DNA of 64,000 nt from positions 1 to 64,000 of the IMG/VR virus record IMGVR_UViG_3300007511_000012, one strand, 5' to 3'. The translations under genes and the position numbers were made by a program. Below the pieces are notes generated by a model, which searched no databases, had not been told where the DNA came from, and worked only from the letters and a program-made list of their open reading frames with translations. Numbering within the stretch: position 1 is the stretch's first letter; every line of letters begins with the position of its first letter. This document shows positions 1 to 8,125 of this stretch, in pieces. The DNA comes from a virus.

Positions 1-1023
1 GGCGGTCAATATAATAAGCTCTACAAAGAAGCAATGTTAGGTGAGATTGAGTTTAACTCAATTAAATTACCCTGGAGCGTGCATCCAGAGAGAGATGAAG
101 AGTGGTTCCAGAGAGAAACTCGCAACATGTCAAAGAGGCAGATTGCCCAAGAGCTTCTGTGTGACTTTGTGGCATCAGGTGAGACATTTCTTCAATCTGA
201 TCATCTTGAGTGGATTAGGGAGAATATTCGAGAGCCAAGAGAAAGAAAATTTGAAGACAGGAATTTGTGGGTCTGGGAGAACCCATTGTCTGCTCACAAG
301 TATGTAATGTCTGCAGACGTCTCTCGAGGAGATGCAAAGGATTATTCCACATGCCACGTCATCGATGTTACGACATCGGAAATTGTCGCTGAATACAAAG
401 GTAAAATACCACCAGATAGATTTGGGGAAATGCTAGATGATCTAGGGCGTCAGTACAACAATGCTTTACTAGCCCCTGAAAACAACACCTTTGGCTACAC
501 TACTGTTATGAAACTAAAAGAGCTTAATTACCCTAATCTTTACTATCAAAAAGCCCGCGGTGTTTACCTGGGAAGCTACACACCCCAGTCTGAGAAAGAA
601 GTGGGTGGATTTTCCACGCAAGGACAGTCTCGAGTTCAAATTATTTCTAAGCTCGAAGAGATGATTCGTAACAAGATGCTTAAGACATACTCACAGCGCC
701 TTTATGATGAGCTTAAAACCTTTGTCTGGAAAGGGCAAAAACCCCAGGCAATGAAAGGCCAGCACGATGATCTCGTGATGAGCTTAGCGATTGGAACCTG
801 GCTTTTCGATATATACGGAGGCGGTGGCGGATCGTCTAATTCTGACCTTAACGAAGCAATGATCGCAGCAATGTCTACGGAGTCTCGTCCTGCCTCTGAT
901 CTTTCTCAAGATAGAAGAGCACCGTTCCCTACCAACCCATTCAAACCTGTCCAGCAAGAATCGTGGGAAAAGGGTAATAAAGGGTTTGACCCTAAGAGAG
1001 ATTATGACTGGTTGCTTAAATAG
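1..1023 (+). CDS. Terminase large subunit, C-terminal part (gp17-like), cut by window edge
   Basis: The reading frame is open from base 1, so this is the 3' part of a longer gene and the ATG at 34 is internal. The product is the nuclease half of the packaging motor, which cuts concatemeric DNA at the portal. The RNase H-like nuclease fold is visible: an acidic strand motif SADVSRGDAKDYS, then APENNTFG with a conserved acid, and HDDLVMSLAIG carrying the last metal-binding aspartates. The ATPase half with its Walker motifs lies outside the window. The C-terminus ends in a proline-rich tail. It is followed by a late-promoter-like element and the portal gene, the usual T4-like neighbourhood. Confidence 0.9.
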   Translation, partial: GGQYNKLYKEAMLGEIEFNSIKLPWSVHPERDEEWFQRETRNMSKRQIAQELLCDFVASGETFLQSDHLEWIRENIREPRERKFEDRNLWVWENPLSAHKYVMSADVSRGDAKDYSTCHVIDVTTSEIVAEYKGKIPPDRFGEMLDDLGRQYNNALLAPENNTFGYTTVMKLKELNYPNLYYQKARGVYLGSYTPQSEKEVGGFSTQGQSRVQIISKLEEMIRNKMLKTYSQRLYDELKTFVWKGQKPQAMKGQHDDLVMSLAIGTWLFDIYGGGGGSSNSDLNEAMIAAMSTESRPASDLSQDRRAPFPTNPFKPVQQESWEKGNKGFDPKRDYDWLLK

Positions 1024-1045
1024 CTTTACAAAACCCACAAAAGAT

Positions 1046-1053
1046 TATATTTA
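1046..1053 (+). promoter_or_regulatory. Late-promoter-like element TATATTTA before portal gene
   Basis: TATATTTA lies 43 bases before the portal ATG in a 73-base intergenic gap. It matches the CATATTTA-like element found upstream of many virion genes in this window. That it is a late promoter is inferred from this recurrence. Confidence 0.5.
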
Positions 1054-1096
1054 TTTGACGTAGTGCTCACTACCTCTAATGTAGGAGCGGCAAAGA

Positions 1097-2992
1097 ATGG
1101 CCGAAAACGATAATTTCTTTAATAGGCTCACCAGGCTCTTTAGATCTGGCCCACTTGTTAAGAGAAAAGTTAAAGCAGCGAGAGCTCCCAACATGGGAAC
1201 TCTTCTCCAGCAGTTTCAAAAATCTCAAAGTCACGTTTACGCAAACGCGATCAGCGCATACGGGATGTACGATCGCATGTCCCGATATGCCGACTTCCAG
1301 GAAATGGAAGCAACTCCTGAGATTGCATCTGCTCTCGACATCTATGCAGATGAGTCCGTATCACAAGATGAGGTCGGACGCTGCTTGCACATCTATTCAG
1401 AGAATGATAAGATTAGAAGGGTTTTAGAGGAGCTTTTTTATGACAACCTCAACATCGACTTCAATCTTAATCCATGGGCAAGAAATCTTTGTAAGTACGG
1501 GGACTTCTTTCTCTTTCTAGACATATCTCCAGAATACGGTGTCCTGAACGGGATTCCGATCCCTGTTAATGAGATCGAACGCGAAGAAGGCTTTGATCCT
1601 GATGATCCGATGGCAGTGCGATTCCGGTGGGTAACTCAAGGAAATAAGATTCTTGAGAACTGGCAGATCGCCCACTTTAGGCTTTTAGGTAACGATGCAT
1701 TTCTCCCCTATGGCTCTTCTGTTATCGAACCAGCACGAAGGATTTGGCGACAGCTTATCCTCATTGAAGATGCAATGCTTGTTTATCGCGTGATTCGTTC
1801 ACCGGAACGACGGGTTTTTAAAATCGATGTCGGAAACGTTCCACCAGAAGAAGTTCAAAACTACATGCAGCAGGCGAAGTCTGCGCTTAGAAGCTCGCAA
1901 GTTGTAGACAAAACTACGGGACGTGTCGATCTTCGCTACAACCCGCTTTCAGTTGATGAAGATTATTTCCTTCCCGTCCGCGGCCAAGCAGATGGTACTG
2001 CTATCGATACACTTGCAGGCGGGCAGAACACCACAGCTATTGAGGATGTTGAGTACATCCAAAAGAAACTTTTTGCGGCACTTAAGGTTCCAAAGGCTTA
2101 CTTGGGCTACGACGAAATGCTTAGCTCTAAAGCAACATTGGCCCAAGAAGATATTCGTTTCTCTAGGACGATCAACAAGGTCCAAAGGGTCATGATATCA
2201 GAGCTTAACAAGATCGCAGCTGTTCATCTTTATGCTAACGGCTTTGACGGAGAAGATCTTGTAGACTTCACTCTTAAGCTTTCAAATCCATCAACCATAG
2301 CACAACAACAAAAGCTTGAGCTCTTTAGAACAAAGTTCGAAATCGCCGGCCAATCACCTGAAGGTATGCTTTCTAGAGACTTCTTGAGAAAACGTGTTCT
2401 CGGTCTTACAAACGAAGAAATCAAGATGATTGAAGAGCAAAAAGAAGAAGATAAGATGCGTGATCTGGAGGTTGAAGCTATTACGCTTCCTGAGACTGAA
2501 GGTGAAGCTGCATCCCCTGCAGGCATTGACTTAGGCGAGGAAGAACCTGCCCCACCCGAAGAAGAAGATCTTGAGACAGCACAAGAGAAAAAGGGTGATG
2601 ACTTACTTTTAGGGACTGATGATGTTCCCCAAGAGGAAGCAGAAGAAAAGCCGGCAAAATCCGAAAAGCCTGTAAAAGCAAGCTCAAATGTAAAGGGGCC
2701 CAACAAGCCACGATCAGCTAACAAAGCGTTTGATGGAAGAGTTTATCAACTGAGGCCGCAAGGTTCCCCGGGATACACAAGCTCTAAGAAAGAAAGATAC
2801 ATTAATAACAGTCTTGGTGACAAGGAAGCTATTAGCCCAGACTTAAGTGTTAGGTTCGAAAGTCAAGTGAATAGACAAAACCAGATGTCTGCACAGCTCA
2901 AACAGACTTTAAAAAGCCTTGAGAAAAGCATAGGTAATATAGGAAAGTCCTCTGCTTTGCTCGTTGAGGGAGATAATGATGACGAGACATAA
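1097..2992 (+). CDS. Portal vertex protein (gp20-like)
   Basis: This 631-residue protein is the dodecameric portal through which DNA enters and to which the neck attaches. The N-terminal third carries the T4-like portal signature, including EMEATPEIASALDIYADE and YGDFFLFLDISPEYG. The middle has the clip/stem region with YIQKKLFAALKVPKAYLGYDE. The last ~180 residues are an acidic, low-complexity tail rich in Glu, Pro and Lys, which makes it longer than T4 gp20 (about 520 residues). The next gene starts inside its 3' end, so the two are translationally coupled. Assignment rests on family sequence pattern and position next to terminase and prohead protease. Confidence 0.93.
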   Translation: MAENDNFFNRLTRLFRSGPLVKRKVKAARAPNMGTLLQQFQKSQSHVYANAISAYGMYDRMSRYADFQEMEATPEIASALDIYADESVSQDEVGRCLHIYSENDKIRRVLEELFYDNLNIDFNLNPWARNLCKYGDFFLFLDISPEYGVLNGIPIPVNEIEREEGFDPDDPMAVRFRWVTQGNKILENWQIAHFRLLGNDAFLPYGSSVIEPARRIWRQLILIEDAMLVYRVIRSPERRVFKIDVGNVPPEEVQNYMQQAKSALRSSQVVDKTTGRVDLRYNPLSVDEDYFLPVRGQADGTAIDTLAGGQNTTAIEDVEYIQKKLFAALKVPKAYLGYDEMLSSKATLAQEDIRFSRTINKVQRVMISELNKIAAVHLYANGFDGEDLVDFTLKLSNPSTIAQQQKLELFRTKFEIAGQSPEGMLSRDFLRKRVLGLTNEEIKMIEEQKEEDKMRDLEVEAITLPETEGEAASPAGIDLGEEEPAPPEEEDLETAQEKKGDDLLLGTDDVPQEEAEEKPAKSEKPVKASSNVKGPNKPRSANKAFDGRVYQLRPQGSPGYTSSKKERYINNSLGDKEAISPDLSVRFESQVNRQNQMSAQLKQTLKSLEKSIGNIGKSSALLVEGDNDDET

Positions 2993-3812
2993 TAAAAAAA
3001 GAAACTCTGGCCTTCTTTACGAGTTTTTAGTAAGAAAGATTTCTCGATCTTTAGTGGAGGGCGACAATAGTAGCGCCAACATTTCTAAGAATATTCTAAA
3101 AAAATATTTTTCTACTGGGACCGAAGTTCACAAAGAGTACAGGCTTATCAATGCTCTTGTTAATGTTCCCGTAGGAAGTGAGGCTGTTGCACAAGCAGTT
3201 TTACAGGAAGCAAGAAATGCATCACGCAGGTTCGACTCTAAGATGCTGAGGACTGAGAAAGATAATTTGATAAGAGAGATAAATCATGAATTTGGGCCTG
3301 AGGCAGTCTATGCTGAATCAGTTCCAGACTATAAGTCATATGCTACGGCTTCTACTCTTGTGAAGTACTGGAGAGAAGAAAAGGAACTTGATCTTAGTAC
3401 AGTCGTTAGATACGAAAAAGTTCTTATCGAATCTTTGGCACGCCCCCTTGAAGAAAAAATAATAGAGGAAGCAGATCCTCAAGTTGACAATCTCGTAGTC
3501 AAAGTTGCGACTGATAAGATGCAAAGAAAATATGAGACAAGACTGAATAAAACGCAATCAGATCTTATCAATCTTTACGCAGTTGAAAACAAGCACGATG
3601 CCACGAGAGAGATGATTGAGGGCATCGTAGAAAGCACGCTGGCAAATTTAAAAGCTTACGGTGCATCCCAAAATGAAAGTTTTGCAAGCAAGGTTCAAAG
3701 CGTATCTGAAAGCATTAGAAGCCTCAATATCGAAGAAGTCAATGATACCCTTATTGCTAAAACCCTGGAGATCGTTGAGCTAAATGAAGAATTACAGGGA
3801 GCTATAAAATGA
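2976..3812 (+). CDS. Conserved virion-block protein of unknown function
   Basis: The 278-residue product is mostly charged and predicted helical, with no recognised domain. The start is placed at ATG 2976 (ATG 2979 follows directly), downstream of a GAGGG ribosome site inside the portal gene; the two genes overlap by 17 bases. It lies between portal and prohead protease, where T4 has small prohead-core genes (67, 68), so a core or assembly role is possible. Its 3' end overlaps the protease start by 4 bases (ATGA). The sequence itself gives no catalytic motif. Confidence 0.75.
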   Translation: MMTRHNKKRNSGLLYEFLVRKISRSLVEGDNSSANISKNILKKYFSTGTEVHKEYRLINALVNVPVGSEAVAQAVLQEARNASRRFDSKMLRTEKDNLIREINHEFGPEAVYAESVPDYKSYATASTLVKYWREEKELDLSTVVRYEKVLIESLARPLEEKIIEEADPQVDNLVVKVATDKMQRKYETRLNKTQSDLINLYAVENKHDATREMIEGIVESTLANLKAYGASQNESFASKVQSVSESIRSLNIEEVNDTLIAKTLEIVELNEELQGAIK

Positions 3813-4432
3813 AATTATTGACCGAGTGCATGACATTTGAATATGATTCGAATCTTATTAAAGAGCAGGCGCAAACTGAGGATGGTAGATTTCTTATGAA
3901 GGGAGTTTTGCAGAAAGCAAATACTCTTAACCAGAATGGGCGAGTTTATCCCCTTGATATTCTCCGGAGAGAGGTGCAGAACTACCAGCGATTTATCGAT
4001 GAAGGTAGAGCTCTTGGCGAACTAGATCACCCGGATACTTCTGTTGTTGAACTAAAGAATGTTTCTCATGTAATTCGAGAAGCACATATGGATGGCGACA
4101 TCTGCTACGGAACTCTTGAGGTCCTAGATACACCGAACGGGCAAATATTAAAGAGCTTGGTTGAGAGTGGTATCAAGATAGGCATTTCTTCTCGCGGCGT
4201 AGGCTCTACGCGAAGCGAAGGCGGCCACCAAGTTGTTCAAGATGATTTCCAATTAATTTGCTGGGATATCGTGTCAGAGCCTTCAACACCAGGTGCCTTC
4301 GTAATGAAGGAAGGTAGAGACCTAACACCGGATGAGATCGCCCAGGTTCAAGCTTATTTTGGTCCAGGAGACAAGATCAACCGGATCATGAATTCAATTT
4401 TAGAATGGAATGGAGACGCAAATGCCTCTTGA
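3809..4432 (+). CDS. Prohead maturation protease (gp21-like)
   Basis: The 207-residue serine protease of the prohead core trims scaffold and capsid proteins before packaging. The family pattern is clear: an N-terminal region with NGRVYPLDILRREV, the histidine motif GELDHPD (about residue 72), and the serine motif GISSRGVGS (about residue 128), with a late aspartate-containing strand WDIVSEPSTPGAF. In T4 the homologue cleaves after (L/I)-x-E, which is relevant to sequences noted in the capsid protein and in two small proteins here. The gene is coupled to its upstream neighbour by a 4-base overlap and overlaps the next gene by 11 bases. Confidence 0.9.
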   Translation: MKLLTECMTFEYDSNLIKEQAQTEDGRFLMKGVLQKANTLNQNGRVYPLDILRREVQNYQRFIDEGRALGELDHPDTSVVELKNVSHVIREAHMDGDICYGTLEVLDTPNGQILKSLVESGIKIGISSRGVGSTRSEGGHQVVQDDFQLICWDIVSEPSTPGAFVMKEGRDLTPDEIAQVQAYFGPGDKINRIMNSILEWNGDANAS

Positions 4433-4877
4433 TTACCCAAACTGGGGCGCAGGTGATGTCCCATCTTACCAACTCTCAGGTGTGCCATTTGTTACATCAT
4501 CAAATGGTGCTGAAGTGAGCACAACCCCAGTCAAGGTACAATTACCTGGCGTCTCAAGATTTCTAGTTATTAAAGAAACCGCAGGCCAGGATCTGAGAGT
4601 AGGCTTTTCCGTTGCTGGTGTCAACGGCACCGGAGGCGTTTCTGGCTCGGTTCCTACGAATCCAGCTGGTGGTGAGTCTGCTGCTGACAGAAGAAACTAT
4701 TTTGTCGTAGAAGCTAATACTACTTCTCCCCGACTAGAGATTAGATGCAAGACCCTTTACTTCCGTCGCGACGGTTCCTCCGACGCCGGATTTTCCATCA
4801 TCGCAGGAATCACACCAATAGGTACCAGCCAGTTCCCGCCTCTGACAGGATCCAGCGGATATGACGGGATCGGATAA
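4422..4877 (+). CDS. Probable small virion protein, unknown
   Basis: This 151-residue protein is rich in Gly, Ser, Thr and Val with alternating hydrophobic residues, as expected for a beta-sandwich. An upstream in-frame ATG at 4410 exists, but GGAGA at 4412-4416 fits the ATG at 4422 better. It overlaps the protease gene and its stop codon shares an A with the next start (TAATG). No homologue is recognised. Position in the head block suggests a capsid accessory or decoration role (inference). Confidence 0.65.
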   Translation: MPLDYPNWGAGDVPSYQLSGVPFVTSSNGAEVSTTPVKVQLPGVSRFLVIKETAGQDLRVGFSVAGVNGTGGVSGSVPTNPAGGESAADRRNYFVVEANTTSPRLEIRCKTLYFRRDGSSDAGFSIIAGITPIGTSQFPPLTGSSGYDGIG

Positions 4878-5293
4878 TGAAATTGACCCGAGCTAAGCTT
4901 AAAGATCTTATAAAAGAATGCATTGTTGAAGTGCTAGCTGAAGGGCTTGGTGGAGCAACCTTGACCGAGGCTTCTGTGAAAGCAAAGCCGGCCAGAAATC
5001 ATAAGAAAACACACACGCATACTCGGCGCAAGGCTTTGGATTCTATAAAATTCGACCAGCGAGTAAATGAGGCTGCATCATCAATGACCGCAGATCCCGT
5101 AATGCAATCTATCTTTTCAGATACAGCAAAAACAACCCTTCAAGACCAGCTCCAGCACACGCATAATTCTCCTTCCATCCCCCCGGGCGCTGATGCTGCA
5201 ACACGTGCTGCAGCCCTTTCCACGCCCGAGGATCTTTTTGAAGGATCTTCTAATTGGGCTACCCTGGCATTTAATGACGGCATCAACAAATAA
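4877..5293 (+). CDS. Small protein with LIKE-type N-terminal motif, possible capsid-targeted internal protein
   Basis: The 138-residue product starts with an amphipathic basic helix, KLTRAKLKDLIKECIVEVL. The IKE triplet fits the (L/I)-x-E cleavage rule of T4-type prohead proteases. The rest is low in recognisable structure, with a His/Lys/Thr-rich stretch around residues 38-50 and Ala/Pro-rich segments, like T4 internal proteins that are packaged with DNA after removal of a targeting peptide. The start is coupled to the previous stop (TAATGA). Function is unknown; the propeptide reading is inference. Confidence 0.6.
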   Translation: MKLTRAKLKDLIKECIVEVLAEGLGGATLTEASVKAKPARNHKKTHTHTRRKALDSIKFDQRVNEAASSMTADPVMQSIFSDTAKTTLQDQLQHTHNSPSIPPGADAATRAAALSTPEDLFEGSSNWATLAFNDGINK

Positions 5294-5313
5294 TTTCAAG
5301 TTTGTTTTGAGAG

Positions 5314-5321
5314 TATATTTA
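5314..5321 (+). promoter_or_regulatory. Late-promoter-like element TATATTTA
   Basis: TATATTTA lies 19 bases before the ATG at 5341, with a TAGGAG ribosome site between them. It belongs to the same recurrent element class as those before portal, sheath and tube genes. Confidence 0.5.
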
Positions 5322-5340
5322 CTACCGTTAGGAGAATCCT

Positions 5341-5838
5341 ATGGCACGCAATAAATTTTCTCACAATAGCATGGGGAACCTTATAGAGGTTCGAAACCCT
5401 TCTAATCCCGGTCTTCCCGGAAATAGAAATGACGCTACGCTTAAAGAAGCTTTCGGATCTTCTCCGATCTATTCTCCTGGTGCAGACAATACTGTTAAGA
5501 AGCAGTTTGAAAATCTAGTAATGCAAGGTGTCCTTGTAGGGGAGGGCCGCAAAGGATCTGGTTTTGGATTTTCCATTTTTAATAGAGACTTTGTCGATGC
5601 TCCTGAAGTTGAGGGAGTTGAGAAAGATAACAGTGGAGCCGCCGTGGCAAGTCCATACGTTCCTAATGTTGCATCACCAAACTCTTCGGGACAAGTTGAA
5701 AAAGTTGTTGTTCCAAACCGACCTGCAGGCGGAGATTTTGTAGGTGACAGCTTAAGAGATCCAAAAAGCACCTCGGCAGATATTTCTAACGTGAAGATAG
5801 GTTCTTATGGTCTTGGCGTAAGCTCAAACCAGAGTTAA
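5341..5838 (+). CDS. Unknown virion-block protein
   Basis: The 165-residue protein is rich in Gly, Pro, Ser and Asn and shows no membrane segment, signal peptide or catalytic motif. It has a good ribosome site (TAGGAG) and its own late-promoter-like element, so it is probably made late. It is followed after only 9 bases by another unknown gene. A structural role is likely from context only. Confidence 0.65.
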   Translation: MARNKFSHNSMGNLIEVRNPSNPGLPGNRNDATLKEAFGSSPIYSPGADNTVKKQFENLVMQGVLVGEGRKGSGFGFSIFNRDFVDAPEVEGVEKDNSGAAVASPYVPNVASPNSSGQVEKVVVPNRPAGGDFVGDSLRDPKSTSADISNVKIGSYGLGVSSNQS

Positions 5839-5847
5839 TATTTTTTA

Positions 5848-6411
5848 ATGTCAGCACTTTATGAAGCATACGTAAGCTTTCCGCGCTATGACGCACGAAG
5901 CGGGCTTGGTTATGGTGCTGCAGATTCTGCTGTAAAACCAGGCCTATCAGTCGGAAAACCGATGTCAATGCCTGGGCTCTATCCCTACAAAGAGCCTCCC
6001 ACAGACGTCGATGACGACGGAGAAGACCTTCCCGCCAAGGACAAAAAGAAGGTAATTAATAAAGTGGGTGGCATTACTCGTATTAACGATCCTTTTTCTA
6101 GTAACTGGGTAGATAGAGGCGCTTTTGTTAACTGGGCAACTCGCCTTGATTTATACGAAGCAAGAAACGCAGTAGACTTAGAGGACGTTGTAAGAGGACT
6201 CGAGGGAAGTAGTTCAACAGGTGGCATGAGTCAATTTGTTGCTATGGGAAATGGGGCGGGAATTTATAAGACCCGGTATGGAAAAACAATAGGAATGGAT
6301 ATAGGCGGCAGGCCACAATCATATTCTGCGACAAAGACAACAAAGAAGATACCTCCATCTTTATCAGACTTTATCAAAGACTATCTAAGGGATGAAGATG
6401 AAGAGATCTAA
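5848..6411 (+). CDS. Unknown virion-block protein
   Basis: The 187-residue product has an aromatic, Gly/Pro-rich N-terminus (about the first 60 residues) and an acidic C-terminus ending DEDEEI. No recognised domain is seen. No clear ribosome site precedes the ATG; the upstream bases are A+T-rich. Its 3' end overlaps the bS21-like gene by 20 bases. A structural or assembly role is inferred from position. Confidence 0.65.
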   Translation: MSALYEAYVSFPRYDARSGLGYGAADSAVKPGLSVGKPMSMPGLYPYKEPPTDVDDDGEDLPAKDKKKVINKVGGITRINDPFSSNWVDRGAFVNWATRLDLYEARNAVDLEDVVRGLEGSSSTGGMSQFVAMGNGAGIYKTRYGKTIGMDIGGRPQSYSATKTTKKIPPSLSDFIKDYLRDEDEEI

Positions 6412-6625
6412 GAAGTTTCCCGCAGAATATGGTGTCGTTGTAAGGTCTAGACCAAGAGAAAGTACCGACAAATTAATTGCCCGTTTTAAGAGGATGTATA
6501 AGCGCTCTGGGTTACAAACTGAAGTAAGAGAAACGTATATGCAGCGCTTTATGTCAAGATCAGAGAAAAAGAGAATGAAAAAAAATAGAGCAAAGAGAAG
6601 GGCTCTGAAAAACAGCAAAGGGTGA
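6392..6625 (+). CDS. rpsU: Ribosomal protein bS21 homologue
   Basis: The 77-residue, strongly basic protein matches small-subunit protein bS21 along its length. It has a short beta start (GVVVRSRP), a helix with the family pattern LIARFKRMYKRSGLQTEVRE, and a Lys/Arg tail SEKKRMKKNRAKRR. In the ribosome bS21 sits beside the anti-Shine-Dalgarno end of 16S rRNA and affects initiation. Phage copies of bS21 are known, and a phage copy may replace the host protein on ribosomes. It begins inside the preceding gene and precedes the scaffold gene, an odd place for a translation gene. ATG 6398 is an alternative start. Confidence 0.85.
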   Translation: MKMKRSKKFPAEYGVVVRSRPRESTDKLIARFKRMYKRSGLQTEVRETYMQRFMSRSEKKRMKKNRAKRRALKNSKG

Positions 6626-6642
6626 TTTTTTCTTCGAATAAT

Positions 6643-6650
6643 CATATTTA
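6643..6650 (+). promoter_or_regulatory. Late-promoter-like element CATATTTA before scaffold gene
   Basis: An exact CATATTTA lies 22 bases before the scaffold ATG, in the short gap after the bS21-like gene. Confidence 0.5.
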
Positions 6651-6672
6651 ACAGTGTAGATGGGTGAGGACT

Positions 6673-8094
6673 ATGACCAGTAATCTCTATGAAGAAGCCA
6701 TTGCAGATGCTCGAAAGTTACGTGAGATAGCTGAGCAAAATGCTAAAAATGCGATCATTGAATCGATAACACCAAAAATTCGTGACTTAATAGAATCCCA
6801 AATAATTGGGGACGAAGTGGATTTTGACGAATCTGATATCATAGAAGAAACAGCTGCTCAGGCTTCTCAAGATGATGATCAAGAATTCGATATGACTCCC
6901 GAAGCTGCGCAAGAGCTCAGGACCATGCTTGAAAACGATTCGCCTGAAGAGCAGGACGCTCCACCCGATCCCAATAGCGAAGAAGCTTCAATAGTTTCTT
7001 CTGCCGCTTATATCAAAGAATGCAATGAGTACATCGAGACAGTCCGCGAAGTACTCGAAAAAGTCAGGGGAACTAACCCGGCTGAACTTAATGAACAGGA
7101 CTTACAAAAATATTTGGCTCTGGTCGCAATATCAGACCGAGCAGTTAATAAATTATCCGAAATGATGGCAACCGCCGAAGGTATGCAAATCTTCGAAGGT
7201 GTCATCCAGAACTCTCAAGATCAGATTCACAACTTTAAAAAGGAGATAAAAGAAATGAAGAGATCACTAAGGGACCTATTGTCCGAGGAAGTTATAACCA
7301 TAGAGCTGGATCTCGGTGAGGATGCCGTAGTGGATTCTGAAGAAATCTCAGTTAAGGTTAAAGAAGAAGAGCCCCCACTTATCGACGCCGAAGCCGGCGA
7401 AGACGAAGAAGAGGGCGACGAAGATGTCGATGTCGAAGAAGTCGATGTCGATGTCGATGTCGATGTCGAAGAAGACAAAGTCAAAGTCGGAGAGCTTGAA
7501 GAGATGATCCTTGAGCTTGAAGAGGAAGAGGAAGAGGAAGAAGACATGGAAGAAGATGACATGATGGAAGGCCTCGACGACGACACTGTTCTTGAAATTG
7601 ACGAAAACATGCTGCGCGAGGAGCTCGCTAAGATTATGCAAGAAAGCGAAGAGTCCGCAGAAGAAGTTATTGAAGAAGCCTCGGAAGAGGAAGAAGTATT
7701 AGAAGAAACGGCCGAGTCAGTCGCCACCGAGCAAAATGACGAACTCCAAGCCGAGATAGAGAGCTATCAGAGCGCAGTTGCTGACCTCCAGTCACAACTC
7801 GCCGAGATGAGCTTGTTTAACGCGAAGCTGCTCTACACCAATAAGCTGCTAATGAATAGCGATCTCAGCCAGACCCAACGGGCACAGGCCATAGAAACGC
7901 TCGATGACGCCGCAAGCTTGCGAGAGGTGAAGCTTCTATTTAAGACTCTTACAGAGTCATTTAGTAAGCGCGCAGAGGATAAAACATCTTCTCGCAATAT
8001 CGGCGGCGCAAGTCGTCCAACCAAGTCTGCATCAATGAACTTGAATGAGTCCACCGAGGCTAATCGATGGGCATTGCTGGCAGGCATAAAGTAA
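6673..8094 (+). CDS. Prohead core scaffold protein (gp22-like)
   Basis: The 473-residue, extremely acidic protein is probably the internal scaffold around which the capsid shell assembles, later degraded by the gp21-type protease. The evidence is its position immediately before the major capsid gene, long Glu/Asp tracts (about residues 220-370), predicted helical heptad-like segments, and a basic C-terminal segment resembling T4 scaffold ends. The start is taken at ATG 6673, though the ribosome site GAGGA is only two bases away; GTG 6664 is an alternative. The acidic region contains a perfect short tandem repeat. Many (L/I)-x-E sites are present for protease cleavage. Confidence 0.8.
   Translation: MTSNLYEEAIADARKLREIAEQNAKNAIIESITPKIRDLIESQIIGDEVDFDESDIIEETAAQASQDDDQEFDMTPEAAQELRTMLENDSPEEQDAPPDPNSEEASIVSSAAYIKECNEYIETVREVLEKVRGTNPAELNEQDLQKYLALVAISDRAVNKLSEMMATAEGMQIFEGVIQNSQDQIHNFKKEIKEMKRSLRDLLSEEVITIELDLGEDAVVDSEEISVKVKEEEPPLIDAEAGEDEEEGDEDVDVEEVDVDVDVDVEEDKVKVGELEEMILELEEEEEEEEDMEEDDMMEGLDDDTVLEIDENMLREELAKIMQESEESAEEVIEEASEEEEVLEETAESVATEQNDELQAEIESYQSAVADLQSQLAEMSLFNAKLLYTNKLLMNSDLSQTQRAQAIETLDDAASLREVKLLFKTLTESFSKRAEDKTSSRNIGGASRPTKSASMNLNESTEANRWALLAGIK
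7423..7467 (+). repeat. GATGTC hexamer tandem repeat in scaffold gene
   Basis: Two GATGTC units, a 9-base interruption, then four more GATGTC units encode alternating Asp-Val. The run sits in the acidic low-complexity part of the scaffold gene and is probably slippage-prone coding sequence rather than a regulatory element. Confidence 0.85.
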
Positions 8095-8125
8095 AGAAAA
8101 CTTTAAAATCTAAGGGAGATTTATA

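Noticed and set aside
7423-7467. Tandem hexamers as a possible regulatory or CRISPR-like array
   Set aside because: The repeat is in frame, coding Asp-Val, with no spacers of constant length; it is low-complexity coding sequence.
7227-7727. Long minus-strand ORF, almost all Ser/Thr, opposite the scaffold gene
   Set aside because: It is the antisense shadow of Glu/Asp-rich codons; composition is an artefact and no start signal precedes it.
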